Shown: in pieces, positions 1 through 8,492 of the stretch | Numbering within the stretch: the stretch's first letter is position 1 | Layout: every line of letters begins with the position of its first letter | Assembly (NCBI GenBank): GCA_027076405.1 | Contig: JALTJN010000177.1 | Location: 131,284 to 195,283, forward strand | Origin: Chromatiales bacterium | GTDB lineage: Bacteria > Pseudomonadota > Gammaproteobacteria > UBA6429 | Length of the DNA stretch: 64,000 nucleotides | Direction of reading: 5' to 3' | Notes under the pieces: model-generated | What the model was told of the DNA's origin: nothing | The model's input: only the letters and a program-made list of their open reading frames with translations | Databases searched by the model: none | Made by a program: the position numbers and the translations under genes

Positions 1-284
1 AAAAATGGGCTTTTGCGAAATATTTATTTTAATTATTTTTCGGCAAAATATCGTTGCTAAAAATAATATCACAACCACTCCGGTTGGTACTCACTATCTT
101 GGAAATATGTGAAACCCTATGGCACAAGGATTGCTCATACGCTAAACAGAAAAAGGCTGGTTAAATATTAACCAGCCTTTTTTAAACATCTAAAGTTTAT
201 ATTTTAGTCGTCAGAGCAAAACATAAATACTCGCAGAAACTGTATTCAAATGCAGCACAGCGACTAAACCAGCTTTAGTTGTAC
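1..284. other. left-edge non-coding stretch
   Basis: No gene is supported here. One plus-strand frame is open from the window edge to a TGA at 110-112 and could be the last ~36 codons of a gene entering from the left, but nothing in the residues is recognisable. The only clear element is the hairpin terminator at 150-183. In many relatives dnaB follows rplI; it is not visible here. Confidence 0.3.
150..183 (-). terminator. Rho-independent terminator after rplI
   Basis: An A-run, the perfect stem GGCTGGTTAA / TTAACCAGCC with a short AT loop, and a T-run form a hairpin about 100 bases beyond the rplI stop. Flanking A and T runs make it work in both directions, so it could also end a plus-strand gene entering from the left edge. 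Confidence 0.8.
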
Positions 285-731
285 TTACTCAGCTTCAACG
301 ACTAACTGAATAGCCTGCGCCACATCTGAATGTAGTTGGAATGAAATTTCAAACTCACCTGTATGACGAATAGCTTCCGGTAAAGATACTTCACGACGCT
401 CAACAATAACACCTGCAGCTGCAATCGTTTCAACAATATCCGTGACACCGATAGAGCCGAATAATTTACCTTCTTCACCGGCATTAGCCTGAATAGTAAT
501 TGTACCTACCGCAGCAATCGCTTCAGCACGAGTTTGAGCTGTTGCAAGTACTTCTGCAGCGGCCTTTTCAAGTTCTGCACGACGTGCTTCAAAATCTGCA
601 ATGTTTGCAGCATTTGCAGGTACCGCTTTTTTGCTTGGTACTAAAAAGTTACGGCCATAGCCAGCTTTAACATTAACACGATCACCAAGGTTACCTAAGT
701 TAGCAACTCTTTCTAATAAAATGACTTCCAT
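285..731 (-). CDS. rplI: 50S ribosomal protein L9
   Basis: L9 binds 23S rRNA at the base of the L1 stalk and helps maintain reading-frame fidelity. The 148 residues are the normal length: an N-terminal RNA-binding fold opening [13 protein letters not shown] with the conserved GYGRNFLVP segment (residues 24-32), a long Ala/Glu-rich connecting helix (about 42-75), and a C-terminal domain with KLFGSIG. GAGGA lies 7 bases before the ATG. It is the last gene of the rpsF-rpsR-DUF2232-rplI operon and is followed by a terminator at 150-183. Confidence 0.97.
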   Translation of the reverse strand: MEVILLERVANLGNLGDRVNVKAGYGRNFLVPSKKAVPANAANIADFEARRAELEKAAAEVLATAQTRAEAIAAVGTITIQANAGEEGKLFGSIGVTDIVETIAAAGVIVERREVSLPEAIRHTGEFEISFQLHSDVAQAIQLVVEAE

Positions 732-776
732 CTTTTTATCCTCAATTTAGATTACGTTTGTAATGTAATCTTTAAT

Positions 777-1700
777 TTAAATGTCTTGTGCTTTATTTGC
801 ACATAAACGAAAACGTAAATTTAACCAATTGTCTGACAAACCAATTATCGAAACGAGTAATAATACAATTGCACCCTGCTGCAACGTTAAGAGCATAAGT
901 ACATACACTCCAATCAGTAATGATGGGTTTAAGCGGCATTTATTCACAAGATGGTGAATTACTGCCAAACCTTGAAACATCATTAAAACAATCGCGATAA
1001 AGAACAGGTTTAAAGCCAGTTCATTCGCTGTAGTCATTGCAAACACTGTTACTACAAAAGCAATATTGGCTGCTACCTTACCAAAACGTAACTGACGAAA
1101 TTCCTCTCCAAACCCGTTTGGGTTATACAACATGGACTGCCAGTAACGAGCAAGTAACAAGCTCATTGTTTGTAATACTAAAAATAATGCTAATGCTGAT
1201 CCCGTCATTACTTTTGACATGAATAACCAGAGCTTTTCAGCTTTTGGCCCTTCCTGAATCTGCATTCCAGCTTCTTTTAGCATGGGTAACAGCTGTTTAT
1301 TAATTACTTCATACCAATATGCTGCCGGCTCAGTAAAAAAATATACCCCTAATACCAGCAAAAATGCTATTGCCGCAGCTACAACAATGGCAAATGACAT
1401 TGAGCTTCTGGTTGAAACAATGCTTGCTAAAAACCAAGCAGGTAACCAAAACTTTAATGCCAATTCCAGGCCGATGGCCGGTTGATTTAGTGTAATCCCG
1501 GTAAAAACAGTCAGTATCGCTGTTGAAACCAGAAGATTAACCAGTCCTTCCCGGTAACCATGAACCAGTGTGACTAAAGCAACACCGGCTGTTGTAAATA
1601 TGGCCAAGGGTGAAACAATTAATGAAAACAGTGCCAGACTGACAACCGCTCCAATTGCTTGCACCCTACCATGCATAATAAAACTAGCTAATGCGCGCAT
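777..1700 (-). CDS. DUF2232 (YybS-like) membrane protein
   Basis: A 307-residue polytopic inner-membrane protein with about eight hydrophobic segments, starting near residues 12-40 and ending near 280-298. The sequence matches the DUF2232/YybS family, which in many gammaproteobacteria sits between rpsR and rplI exactly as here. Its biochemical function is not established; the position suggests co-expression with ribosomal proteins. It lies 45 bases upstream of rplI and 51 downstream of rpsR, so it is almost certainly cotranscribed. The family call rests on position plus topology. Confidence 0.8.
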   Translation of the reverse strand: MRALASFIMHGRVQAIGAVVSLALFSLIVSPLAIFTTAGVALVTLVHGYREGLVNLLVSTAILTVFTGITLNQPAIGLELALKFWLPAWFLASIVSTRSSMSFAIVVAAAIAFLLVLGVYFFTEPAAYWYEVINKQLLPMLKEAGMQIQEGPKAEKLWLFMSKVMTGSALALFLVLQTMSLLLARYWQSMLYNPNGFGEEFRQLRFGKVAANIAFVVTVFAMTTANELALNLFFIAIVLMMFQGLAVIHHLVNKCRLNPSLLIGVYVLMLLTLQQGAIVLLLVSIIGLSDNWLNLRFRLCANKAQDI

Positions 1701-1751
1701 GGTTTGTTTCCTTTAGTTCGCCAAATAAATTGGTGCAACTAAAATACTCTC

Positions 1752-1979
1752 CTAATCGTGAGAGTCAGTGTATGGCAATAAAGCAATAAAGCGAGCGCGT
1801 TTAACCGCTGTTGCCAGCTGACGTTGGTAACGTGCTTTTGTACCGGTGATACGGCTAGGTACAATTTTTCCACTTTCAGTAACATTGGCTTTTAATGTTG
1901 CTAAATCTTTGTAATCAATTTCTTCAACTTTATCTGCAGTAAAACGGCAGAACTTTCTACGACGGAAATGACGTGACAT
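1752..1979 (-). CDS. rpsR: 30S ribosomal protein S18
   Basis: S18 binds the central domain of 16S rRNA as a heterodimer with S6. The 75 residues carry the family hallmark [20 protein letters not shown] near the N-terminus and a basic C-terminus. The length is normal. It follows rpsF after a 36-base gap, so the partners are made from one transcript; priB, which separates them in E. coli, is absent here. Confidence 0.97.
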   Translation of the reverse strand: MSRHFRRRKFCRFTADKVEEIDYKDLATLKANVTESGKIVPSRITGTKARYQRQLATAVKRARFIALLPYTDSHD

Positions 1980-2015
1980 TTTTCGTCTCCTATTTTAATT
2001 TAGTTATAAAGCCTG

Positions 2016-2453
2016 CTATTCAGCAGCAGCTTCTTCAGTTTTCGCTTCTGCAACAGCGGGAGTTTCTTCTGTTTTTGCAGCGGCCGGCTTTTCTTCACGA
2101 CGTGGGCGATCATCACGACCTCGACTATCACGCTCTTCAGTTTGCGCCATAGGAGATGGTTCTGTGATTGCAGCTTTACGACGAATAACTAAATTTCGAA
2201 GAACAGCATCATTAAAACGGAAAGCATTTTCCAACTCATCCAGTGTCTCTTGATCACATTCAATGTTCATCATGACATAATGAGCTTTATGGATTTTTTG
2301 GATTTGGTAGGCCAGTTGACGGCGTCCCCAATCTTCTAAACGGTGGATAGTTCCTTTTGCATCTTCGATCAGTTTACGATAACGATCGATCATTGCGGGA
2401 ACTTGTTCACTTTGGTCAGGGTGGACCAAAAACACGATTTCATAGTGTCTCAT
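2016..2453 (-). CDS. rpsF: 30S ribosomal protein S6
   Basis: S6 partners S18 on the 30S platform. Residues 1-95 form the ferredoxin-like S6 fold ([19 protein letters not shown], then [13 protein letters not shown], then HYVMMNIE). Beyond residue 105 there is an acidic/Ala-rich tail of alternating Glu, Lys and Pro, longer than the minimal family and analogous to the glutamate-tailed S6 of E. coli. The Shine-Dalgarno GAGGAG lies 4 bases before the ATG and is sequestered in the leader structure described separately. Confidence 0.96.
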   Translation of the reverse strand: MRHYEIVFLVHPDQSEQVPAMIDRYRKLIEDAKGTIHRLEDWGRRQLAYQIQKIHKAHYVMMNIECDQETLDELENAFRFNDAVLRNLVIRRKAAITEPSPMAQTEERDSRGRDDRPRREEKPAAAKTEETPAVAEAKTEEAAAE

Positions 2454-2457
2454 AGCG

Positions 2458-2504
2458 CTCCTCGTGGCTATTGAGCCTCCCGAACTATTCGGTGAGGCAA
2501 GGAG
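2458..2504 (-). promoter_or_regulatory. S6:S18-type autoregulatory mRNA leader of rpsF
   Basis: Read on the minus strand, the leader starts CTCCT (2504-2500), then a hairpin GCCT-CACCGAA-TAG-TTCGGG-AGGC (2498-2475), then GAGGAG (2463-2458), which is also the rpsF ribosome-binding site. CTCCT can pair with AGGAG, closing an outer stem around the ACCGAA hairpin and hiding the Shine-Dalgarno. An rpsF-leader element with a bulged CCG recognised by the S6:S18 complex is established in many bacteria; the match to that motif here is made by eye, not with a covariance model. Confidence 0.7.
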
Positions 2505-2581
2505 TTTACTGCCCCGTATTTAGATGAGGCAGCAAGGGCGCGATTTTACTGAAAAACCCAGCCAAATACAAGGAAATAAAG

Positions 2582-2640
2582 GGAGATATTAACGCAGAGG
2601 ACGCAAAAACAACGCCAGAACATGCGGAGAACGCAAAGTT
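2582..2640. repeat. heptad-like intergenic repeat (family B, copy 1)
   Basis: A run of degenerate units such as ACGCAGAGG, ACGCAAA and GCGGAGA begins with GGAGATATTAACGCA. The core GAGATATTAACGCA recurs at 27162-27175 after another gene. Degenerate 7-base periodic repeats of this kind occur in intergenic regions of several environmental gammaproteobacteria. There is no coding potential in the surrounding 2505-2754 gap. Confidence 0.5.
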
Positions 2641-2754
2641 TTCAAGGGGATAAATTCGGGAAGTTTCATATCACTTCTGCATGCACTTAGTGGAAATACA
2701 GTTTATCCAAAAATGGATTCCGGCTAAAAGACTGCCGGAATGACGGTGATTAAA

Positions 2755-3513
2755 CTATTTAGCTGCTGTCCGTTGTCGCACGGCCTCATAAAGACAAACT
2801 CCGGCACTCACTGAGACATTCAGGCTCTGAACAGTCCCAAGCATAGGCAATTTGACCAAAGAATCACAATTTTCAGCAGTTAATCGACGTAACCCTTTTC
2901 CCTCAGCGCCTAATACCAACGCCAGAGAGCCGGTTAAATCAGCCTGATAGATATCAGGCTCAGTATCAAGCGATGTTCCAATCATCCATACCCCTGATTG
3001 CTGTAAGTCTCGCATCGTACGCGCGAGATTAGTCACCTGAATAAAAGGTACCGTTTCTGCAGCGCCACAAGCGACTTTACGTACGACAGAAGTCAGTCCC
3101 GAGGCTTTATCTTTAGGTGCAATCACAGCATGAACACCTGCTGCATCGGCTGTCCGTAAACAGGCTCCAAGATTATGTGGATCCTGAACCCCGTCTAAAA
3201 TAAGTAAAAAAGCCGGTTCAGTGAGATTTTCAATAAGCTGTTTTAAAGTCTTTTCATTACCAGCGGGGGTATCTTTACTCAGTGCAACAACACCCTGATG
3301 GCTTGCATTTTCACCGACGAGCTTATCAAGTACATCTCGCTTGACCCGCTCCGGTTTGACCTTTGCATCATGAGCTAATTGTAGAATTGTTTTTGCTTTA
3401 TCATCACGGCGTGAATTTTCTAACCAAACTCGGGAAACCATTTCCGGTTCGCGTTCGAGTACCGCTTTAACCGCATGTAAACCGTAGATGTAATGTGTGT
3501 TCATTGTTGCCAT
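2755..3513 (-). CDS. rlmB: 23S rRNA (guanosine-2'-O-)-methyltransferase RlmB
   Basis: A SPOUT-class enzyme that methylates G2251 of 23S rRNA with SAM. The 252 residues comprise an N-terminal substrate-binding domain (from HYIYGLHAVKAVLE at about residues 7-20) and the C-terminal trefoil-knot SpoU domain with motif 1 LDGVQDPHNLGACLRTADA, motif 2 LVLGAEGKGLRRLT and motif 3 LGTVQSLNVSVSAGVCLYEA. ATG codons at residues 1 and 4 are both possible starts and neither has a strong Shine-Dalgarno. It lies downstream of rnr, as in E. coli. Confidence 0.96.
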   Translation of the reverse strand: MATMNTHYIYGLHAVKAVLEREPEMVSRVWLENSRRDDKAKTILQLAHDAKVKPERVKRDVLDKLVGENASHQGVVALSKDTPAGNEKTLKQLIENLTEPAFLLILDGVQDPHNLGACLRTADAAGVHAVIAPKDKASGLTSVVRKVACGAAETVPFIQVTNLARTMRDLQQSGVWMIGTSLDTEPDIYQADLTGSLALVLGAEGKGLRRLTAENCDSLVKLPMLGTVQSLNVSVSAGVCLYEAVRQRTAAK

Positions 3514-3550
3514 ATATAAAATAAAAAATTAAGCCGGTTCAGGAAATTTT

Positions 3551-3583
3551 GTAGGTCGGCTCTTTAGGCCGACGACGCAATAA
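3551..3583. repeat. hairpin repeat (family A, copy 1)
   Basis: The palindrome GTCGGC-N7-GCCGAC followed by GACGCAA is closely matched at 19091-19115 (GTCGG-N7-CCGAC then GACACAA), also between two housekeeping genes. The two copies share the hairpin and the GACGRCRCAA tail, so this looks like a dispersed intergenic element. Confidence 0.55.
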
Positions 3584-3654
3584 AAAAAGCTTCATAATAT
3601 TAAATCACTCAAAGCTTAATAAAGAAAAATATAACCACGTTAGTATTCACCTTC

Positions 3655-3675
3655 AGTCTGAAGTCTGAAGTCTGA
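3655..3675. repeat. three tandem AGTCTGA heptamers
   Basis: Three perfect adjacent copies of AGTCTGA lie in the rnr-rlmB gap. No coding role is visible. Confidence 0.7.
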
Positions 3676-3719
3676 CCTACTTTTTAAAACATTCCGATGC
3701 TATAACGAATGATAATACG

Positions 3720-6227
3720 TTATTTTTTCTTCTTTTTCTCTTTGTCTTTCTTTTTCTTCTCTGCAAGACGCTTTTTAGCCTTTTTATTTAATTTTTTCTT
3801 TTTAAGCCTTATTTTTTTTCCATCCGCATCGCGTTTTTTATCTGATATTTTCTTAGCCGTAGTTTTCTTTTTCCCGCTTTTCTTTTTCTCGGTTTTCTTT
3901 TTGCTTTCTTTTTTATCAGCGGAATCTTTTTCTGCAGAGTTATTCTTGCTGCTTTTCTTATTAGTTTTCTTCTCAACAATATTTTTTTCTGACGCTGTTG
4001 TTTTCTTTTTAGATGCCGTTTTTCTTGGCGTTCTTTCAGCAGAAACCAAATCAAAATCTATTTTTTTATCTTCAAGATTCACTTTGGCAACACTGGCAAC
4101 AATATGATCTCCCAAGCGAAATACCTGCCCGGTGCGTTCACCAACTAAACGATGATGTGAAGCATCAAAATGATAATAATCATGTTCCAGTGAAGTCACA
4201 TGAATTAAGCCTTCAACATAAATTTTATCCAGTTCAACAAAAAGACCAAAGCCGGTAACACTGGTGATCGTTCCTTCAAAGACTTCACCCACTTTATCCA
4301 TCATAAACTCACACTTGAGCCAGTCAACAGCATCACGTGTTGCTTCATCGGCACGACGTTCTGTTTGTGAACAATGTTCACCAAAACTGCGCATGGTATT
4401 TTCAGTGTAAGAATAACTCGCCGTGTCACCACCACGAACGATATGACGAATACCACGATGTACTAGCAAGTCGGGATAACGACGAATAGGAGAAGTAAAA
4501 TGTGCGTAAGCTTCATGTGCCAACCCAAAGTGGCCATTATTATCCGGGGTATAAACAGCTTGCTGCAAACTACGCAACAAAACCGTTTGTATTAAATGCA
4601 TATCAGGTCGGTCCTGAATGGATGCCAGTAATTCTGCATAATCACCCGGCTGCGGATTTTCACCGCCCCCCAAAGTTAAACCTACTTCAGCTAAAAACTC
4701 TTTTAAACCTTCTATTTTAGCTTCTTTTGGACTTCCATGAACGCGGTATAACGCAGGAATGTTATTTTTAAGCAGGAATTTAGCCGCACTAACATTAGCC
4801 AAGATCATAAATTCTTCAATCAGCTTATGAGCATCATTGCGAACTAAAGGAATAATTTTATCTATTTTTCTGTCTTTACCAAAAACAATACGTGTTTCAG
4901 TAGTATCAAAATCAATCGCCCCTCTTTTCTTGCGACGTTTTAACAGGACATTAAACAACCCGTGCATATCTAATAATTGCGATACAAAATCTTTATATTC
5001 GGTACGTAACTCACTATTCTTGTTTTCAATAATTTCAGCAACTTTAGTATAAGTGAAACGACAATGCGAACGCATTACACCTTCGAAGAAGTTAAAAGAT
5101 ACTACCTTGCCCTTTTTATCCAGCTGCATGTCACAGACCATGCATAAGCGATCAACATCCGGGTTAAGCGAACATAGACCATTTGATAAGACTTCCGGCA
5201 ACATCGGGATAACGCGCTCGGGGAAATAAACCGAGGTACCACGTTCATAAGCTTCTTTATCTAATGCAGAATTCATTTCAACATAATGAGAAACATCAGC
5301 AATCGCAACCAGCAAACGCCAGCCTTTATCATTTGGCTCGACGTAAACAGCATCATCAAAGTCACGCGCATCTTCACCATCTATTGTCACCAAAGGTAAG
5401 TCACGAATATCGATACGGCCTTTCTGGTTTTTTGCTTCTTCAGGTACTTCCGGCGTTAAATTTTTAATTTCAGCTTCAACGTCATTCGACCAGTTAGTGG
5501 CAATACCGTGTGAACGCATAGCAATATCAATTTCCATACCCGCCGCCATATGATCGCCGAGTACTTCAACCACTTTACCTACAGCCTGACGATGTCGAGT
5601 TGGTTCTTCGACAATCTCAACTGAGACAATCTGGCCATGATGAGCATTACCAATATTTTCCTGTGGCACTAATACGTCATTACTGATGCGTTTATTGTCG
5701 GCAACAACATAACCAACACCACTTTCAATAAACAAACGTCCAACAATAAAAAGATTGGCACGTTCAAGCACTTCTACCAAAGCTCCTTCACGACGACCTT
5801 TTCGGTCAATACCGGAAATTCGAACAATGGCTTTATCACCATGAAATAAACGACGCATTTGAAAAGCTGTTAGAAATAAATCATCACTTCCATCTTCAGG
5901 ACAAAGAAAACCGAAGCCATCTGCATGCCCTATTACCCGCCCGGTAATCAGGTCCATTTTACTGATCAGCGCATATTCTTTTTTGCGCGTAAACATTAAC
6001 TGGCCATCACGCTCCATCGCACGTAAACGCCGGCGTAAAGCTTCAATCCCATTTTCGTTATCAGACAGACCTAATAAATCCGTAATTGCCATTCGATCAA
6101 GCGGTTTTCCCGCTTCTTCAAGTTTTTCAAGGATATATTCACGACTGGGGATAGGGTTGTCATATTTGCTCGACTCACGTTTGGCGTGTGGATCAATAAT
6201 GTTTTTATTCTCTGTACTATCTGTCAT
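3720..6227 (-). CDS. rnr: exoribonuclease RNase R
   Basis: A processive 3'-5' exoribonuclease that degrades structured RNA and acts in RNA quality control and cold adaptation. Order in 835 residues: winged-helix N-terminus (about 27-90), two cold-shock domains (about 95-250), the RNB catalytic domain with TIDGEDARDFDDA (Asp283, 289, 291 and 292 as the metal ligands), an S1 domain (about 640-725), and a roughly 110-residue tail made almost only of Lys with Ser, Thr and Ala. The basic tail is typical of RNase R but long and low in complexity here. The start is an ATG with no competing upstream codon. Confidence 0.97.
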   Translation of the reverse strand: MTDSTENKNIIDPHAKRESSKYDNPIPSREYILEKLEEAGKPLDRMAITDLLGLSDNENGIEALRRRLRAMERDGQLMFTRKKEYALISKMDLITGRVIGHADGFGFLCPEDGSDDLFLTAFQMRRLFHGDKAIVRISGIDRKGRREGALVEVLERANLFIVGRLFIESGVGYVVADNKRISNDVLVPQENIGNAHHGQIVSVEIVEEPTRHRQAVGKVVEVLGDHMAAGMEIDIAMRSHGIATNWSNDVEAEIKNLTPEVPEEAKNQKGRIDIRDLPLVTIDGEDARDFDDAVYVEPNDKGWRLLVAIADVSHYVEMNSALDKEAYERGTSVYFPERVIPMLPEVLSNGLCSLNPDVDRLCMVCDMQLDKKGKVVSFNFFEGVMRSHCRFTYTKVAEIIENKNSELRTEYKDFVSQLLDMHGLFNVLLKRRKKRGAIDFDTTETRIVFGKDRKIDKIIPLVRNDAHKLIEEFMILANVSAAKFLLKNNIPALYRVHGSPKEAKIEGLKEFLAEVGLTLGGGENPQPGDYAELLASIQDRPDMHLIQTVLLRSLQQAVYTPDNNGHFGLAHEAYAHFTSPIRRYPDLLVHRGIRHIVRGGDTASYSYTENTMRSFGEHCSQTERRADEATRDAVDWLKCEFMMDKVGEVFEGTITSVTGFGLFVELDKIYVEGLIHVTSLEHDYYHFDASHHRLVGERTGQVFRLGDHIVASVAKVNLEDKKIDFDLVSAERTPRKTASKKKTTASEKNIVEKKTNKKSSKNNSAEKDSADKKESKKKTEKKKSGKKKTTAKKISDKKRDADGKKIRLKKKKLNKKAKKRLAEKKKKDKEKKKKK

Positions 6228-6353
6228 GTGTATACGGTATCTTGTGTAATGTTAATAATTAAAGGGGGAAATATTGATTTTTATAGCCTTATTTTACTAC
6301 AAAAAGCAATATGATGTTGAACTATAGAGAAATCAACATGCAAAACTGAATGT

Positions 6354-6382
6354 TTGACATCATCCGGTACTGCCGGTAAAGT
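6354..6382 (+). promoter_or_regulatory. sigma-70 promoter of tRNA-Leu
   Basis: A consensus -35 TTGACA (6354-6359), a 17-base spacer and -10 TAAAGT (6377-6382) are followed by a GC-rich discriminator, typical of stringently controlled stable-RNA promoters. The mature tRNA starts 28 bases beyond the -10. Confidence 0.75.
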
Positions 6383-6410
6383 TTGCGGGCTCAGAAATCA
6401 GCTCATCTTT

Positions 6411-6497
6411 GCCGAGGTGGCGGAATTGGTAGACGCGCTAGCTTCAGGTGCTAGTGGCCGTAAGGTCGTGCGAGTTCAAGTCTCGCTCTCGGCACCA
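6411..6497 (+). tRNA. tRNA-Leu (anticodon CAG)
   Basis: An 87-base class II tRNA with encoded CCA. The acceptor stem is GCCGAGG/CTCTCGGC-type, the D-loop contains AATTGGTAGAC, the anticodon loop TTCAGGT is flanked by CTAGC/GCTAG, a long variable arm follows (TGGCCGTAAGGTCGT), and the T-arm has GTTCAAGTC. It closely resembles E. coli tRNA-Leu(CAG). Its position beside rnr on the purA side is conserved in Pseudomonas; here an 11-kb signalling block begins four bases beyond its CCA end. Confidence 0.97.
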
Positions 6498-6500
6498 TTA

Positions 6501-8165
6501 TTAAAGTTTATATAAAACAGTTAAAGCATTACCCTCTTCCGAGATTATGACTTTCTCACTAAAACTCCGAATAATCTCAAGCCCCCGCCCATGTAATAAA
6601 TCATCTGATTTTTCTATGCTTTTACTGCTGTAACCCTGACCACTATCCCGAACATCAATTTTAATAAAATTTTCGTTACTTTCCACATAAAAACTAAAAT
6701 CAAAATGAATTGATGCTTCTTCTAGCCCCAAAAGAGCTTTATCACGCCTTTTATAGTATTCAACAAAACCTTTATCATTAACTTTATCAGCACTTTGTAT
6801 ACCTAAAATCCCGTGATCAAGTGAATTTGCATATATCTCAAATAACAAAACATACAGCACTCCTTTATGTCTGGATACACACGGCATAGCACACAAAAAA
6901 TTAGTTAAATTTTTAACAGGATCGGAACTTCGCATATCATCCACAGATAAAGAAACAGAAGTCTGCCATGACAAAGGATATTTCTGACAATGACCAGGTT
7001 TATTTTCTATTTTTACCGGTACCCGACAACAGGTTAGCTCAACAAGAGTAATATCATCATTTTGATTTTCATCACCAGTGAATTCATTTAATTTATTAAG
7101 AACCGTTTTAAAGCGAACATCTTTACCTAAAACCAATGTATGCTTAAGTCGTTCATCGCCAAACTGTTCTCCTTGCAGATTTTTAGCCTCAATAACTCCA
7201 TCACTATAAAGATAAATTTTATCGTTTTGACTAATATTAAAAACTTGTACTGCCGAGTCAAAATCATCATCATTTAAAATCCCAAGCGGCATATGTTGTG
7301 AGTGAATAATATGTTTTAGTTCTCCAAACTCGTTAAAACAATAATTTTCGGGCATTCCACCCATCCAGACGGACATATTTTCGCAACTTGCACTCATCTC
7401 GATAAGTGTGGCAGTAAAAAACATGCCGGGGGGCATTAATTTATGAAGTTGATGATTAATTTCATGAGCTATATCTCCAACTGCAGCAGACTCCGATACC
7501 ATTTTAAAAAATATCATAGCAACAGGCAGAGTCCCCATAGCAGCAGATAAACCGTGCCCAGAGAAATCCCCCAATATCATATAAAGACCTCCTCGTGGAG
7601 CCTGCTCAACGAGTAACAGATCTCCATTAAAAGCAGACATTGATGACATATGATATTGAATAATATTTTTATCGAGAAAACTTTGCTTGATTGCATTTTC
7701 AAAAAAATATTCTATTAAGTTCTGTTCATGCGTTAAATGATGATTGTGGCTCGTTAATAAGTTGTTTTTTTCATTTAATTGTTGAGTTAATTCTCTAATA
7801 CGCAAATGAGCATTAATTTTTGATGCTAACACTTCAACATTAAACGGTTTACTAATAAAATCATCACCACCTGCGGCTAATGCTGTCGTTAATGAATCTT
7901 CAGAGCTTAAGGCTGTAACAAAAATAATGGGCACAAAATCATCTCCCATTTTAGCCTTTATTAATGTTGTCGCCTCACGACCATCCATGTCTGGCATCAT
8001 AATATCCATTAATATAAGATCAGGCTTCTCTTTGTCATACTGGATAATCGCAGCACTACCATTTGCAGCCTCAATGATTTCATATCCACCTAAAGCCTGT
8101 AATGTTTGTCTTAATAGTGCACGATTAGTAATTATATCATCGACTATGAGTATTTTTTTTATCAT
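6501..8165 (-). CDS. receiver-PP2C phosphatase-HATPase regulator (HsbR-like)
   Basis: A 554-residue partner-switching regulator. Residues 1-125 are a receiver (acidic pair D9/D10, phospho-acceptor D54 in LILMDIMMP, conserved Lys in ISKPF). A short coiled coil (about 125-150) links to a SpoIIE/RsbU-type PP2C phosphatase (DFSGHGLSAAMG; YLYSDGVIEA). The C-terminus (about 400-554) is an anti-sigma-type HATPase with an N-box (EIYANSLDHG), DSGQG and GRGLEII. This is the layout of Pseudomonas HsbR, in which the phosphatase and kinase activities set the phosphorylation of an STAS protein. Its ATG overlaps the stop of the STAS gene by one base (TAATG), so they are translationally coupled. Confidence 0.9.
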   Translation of the reverse strand: MIKKILIVDDIITNRALLRQTLQALGGYEIIEAANGSAAIIQYDKEKPDLILMDIMMPDMDGREATTLIKAKMGDDFVPIIFVTALSSEDSLTTALAAGGDDFISKPFNVEVLASKINAHLRIRELTQQLNEKNNLLTSHNHHLTHEQNLIEYFFENAIKQSFLDKNIIQYHMSSMSAFNGDLLLVEQAPRGGLYMILGDFSGHGLSAAMGTLPVAMIFFKMVSESAAVGDIAHEINHQLHKLMPPGMFFTATLIEMSASCENMSVWMGGMPENYCFNEFGELKHIIHSQHMPLGILNDDDFDSAVQVFNISQNDKIYLYSDGVIEAKNLQGEQFGDERLKHTLVLGKDVRFKTVLNKLNEFTGDENQNDDITLVELTCCRVPVKIENKPGHCQKYPLSWQTSVSLSVDDMRSSDPVKNLTNFLCAMPCVSRHKGVLYVLLFEIYANSLDHGILGIQSADKVNDKGFVEYYKRRDKALLGLEEASIHFDFSFYVESNENFIKIDVRDSGQGYSSKSIEKSDDLLHGRGLEIIRSFSEKVIISEEGNALTVLYKL

Positions 8166-8470
8166 TAAATATTAAATTTCTTTTCAAAGTTGGTAATATG
8201 AAAAATTTTCCTCACTACATCATTACAGTTAATAATTTTAATATCTTTATCCTGCTTACCCAGATCGGCTTGCATATTAAGCAACATACCTAAAGCTGAA
8301 CTATCTACTGTTAGTGTTTTTCTAAGATCAATAACGATTTCTTTATCTTGTAACACATCAACATCACTGTATGACTTTCTAAACTCATGCAATAAAGAAA
8401 AATTAAAGTCACCCTCAATATATATTGTAAAGACAGTGTTTTCATTTGAAAACATCGTGGTAATTTTCAT
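8165..8470 (-). CDS. STAS anti-sigma factor antagonist (HsbA-like)
   Basis: A single STAS domain of 101 residues with the switch motif DLRKTLTVDSSALGMLL; Ser57 or Ser58 is the expected phosphorylation site. In the HsbR/HsbA and RsbU/RsbV systems the unphosphorylated form binds an anti-sigma factor or another target, and the adjacent ATPase/phosphatase controls its state. The coupled downstream gene supplies both activities. No separate sigma or anti-sigma gene is in the window, so the output partner is unknown. Confidence 0.88.
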   Translation of the reverse strand: MKITTMFSNENTVFTIYIEGDFNFSLLHEFRKSYSDVDVLQDKEIVIDLRKTLTVDSSALGMLLNMQADLGKQDKDIKIINCNDVVRKIFHITNFEKKFNI

Positions 8471-8492
8471 ACTTACACCTTTTTATATTTTA

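Noticed and set aside
2582..2640. CRISPR-like array
   Set aside because: Units are short, degenerate and without spacers of constant length.
3709..4107. 132-codon plus-strand frame of Phe/Leu/Ser
   Set aside because: It is the antisense of the Lys-rich tail of RNase R.
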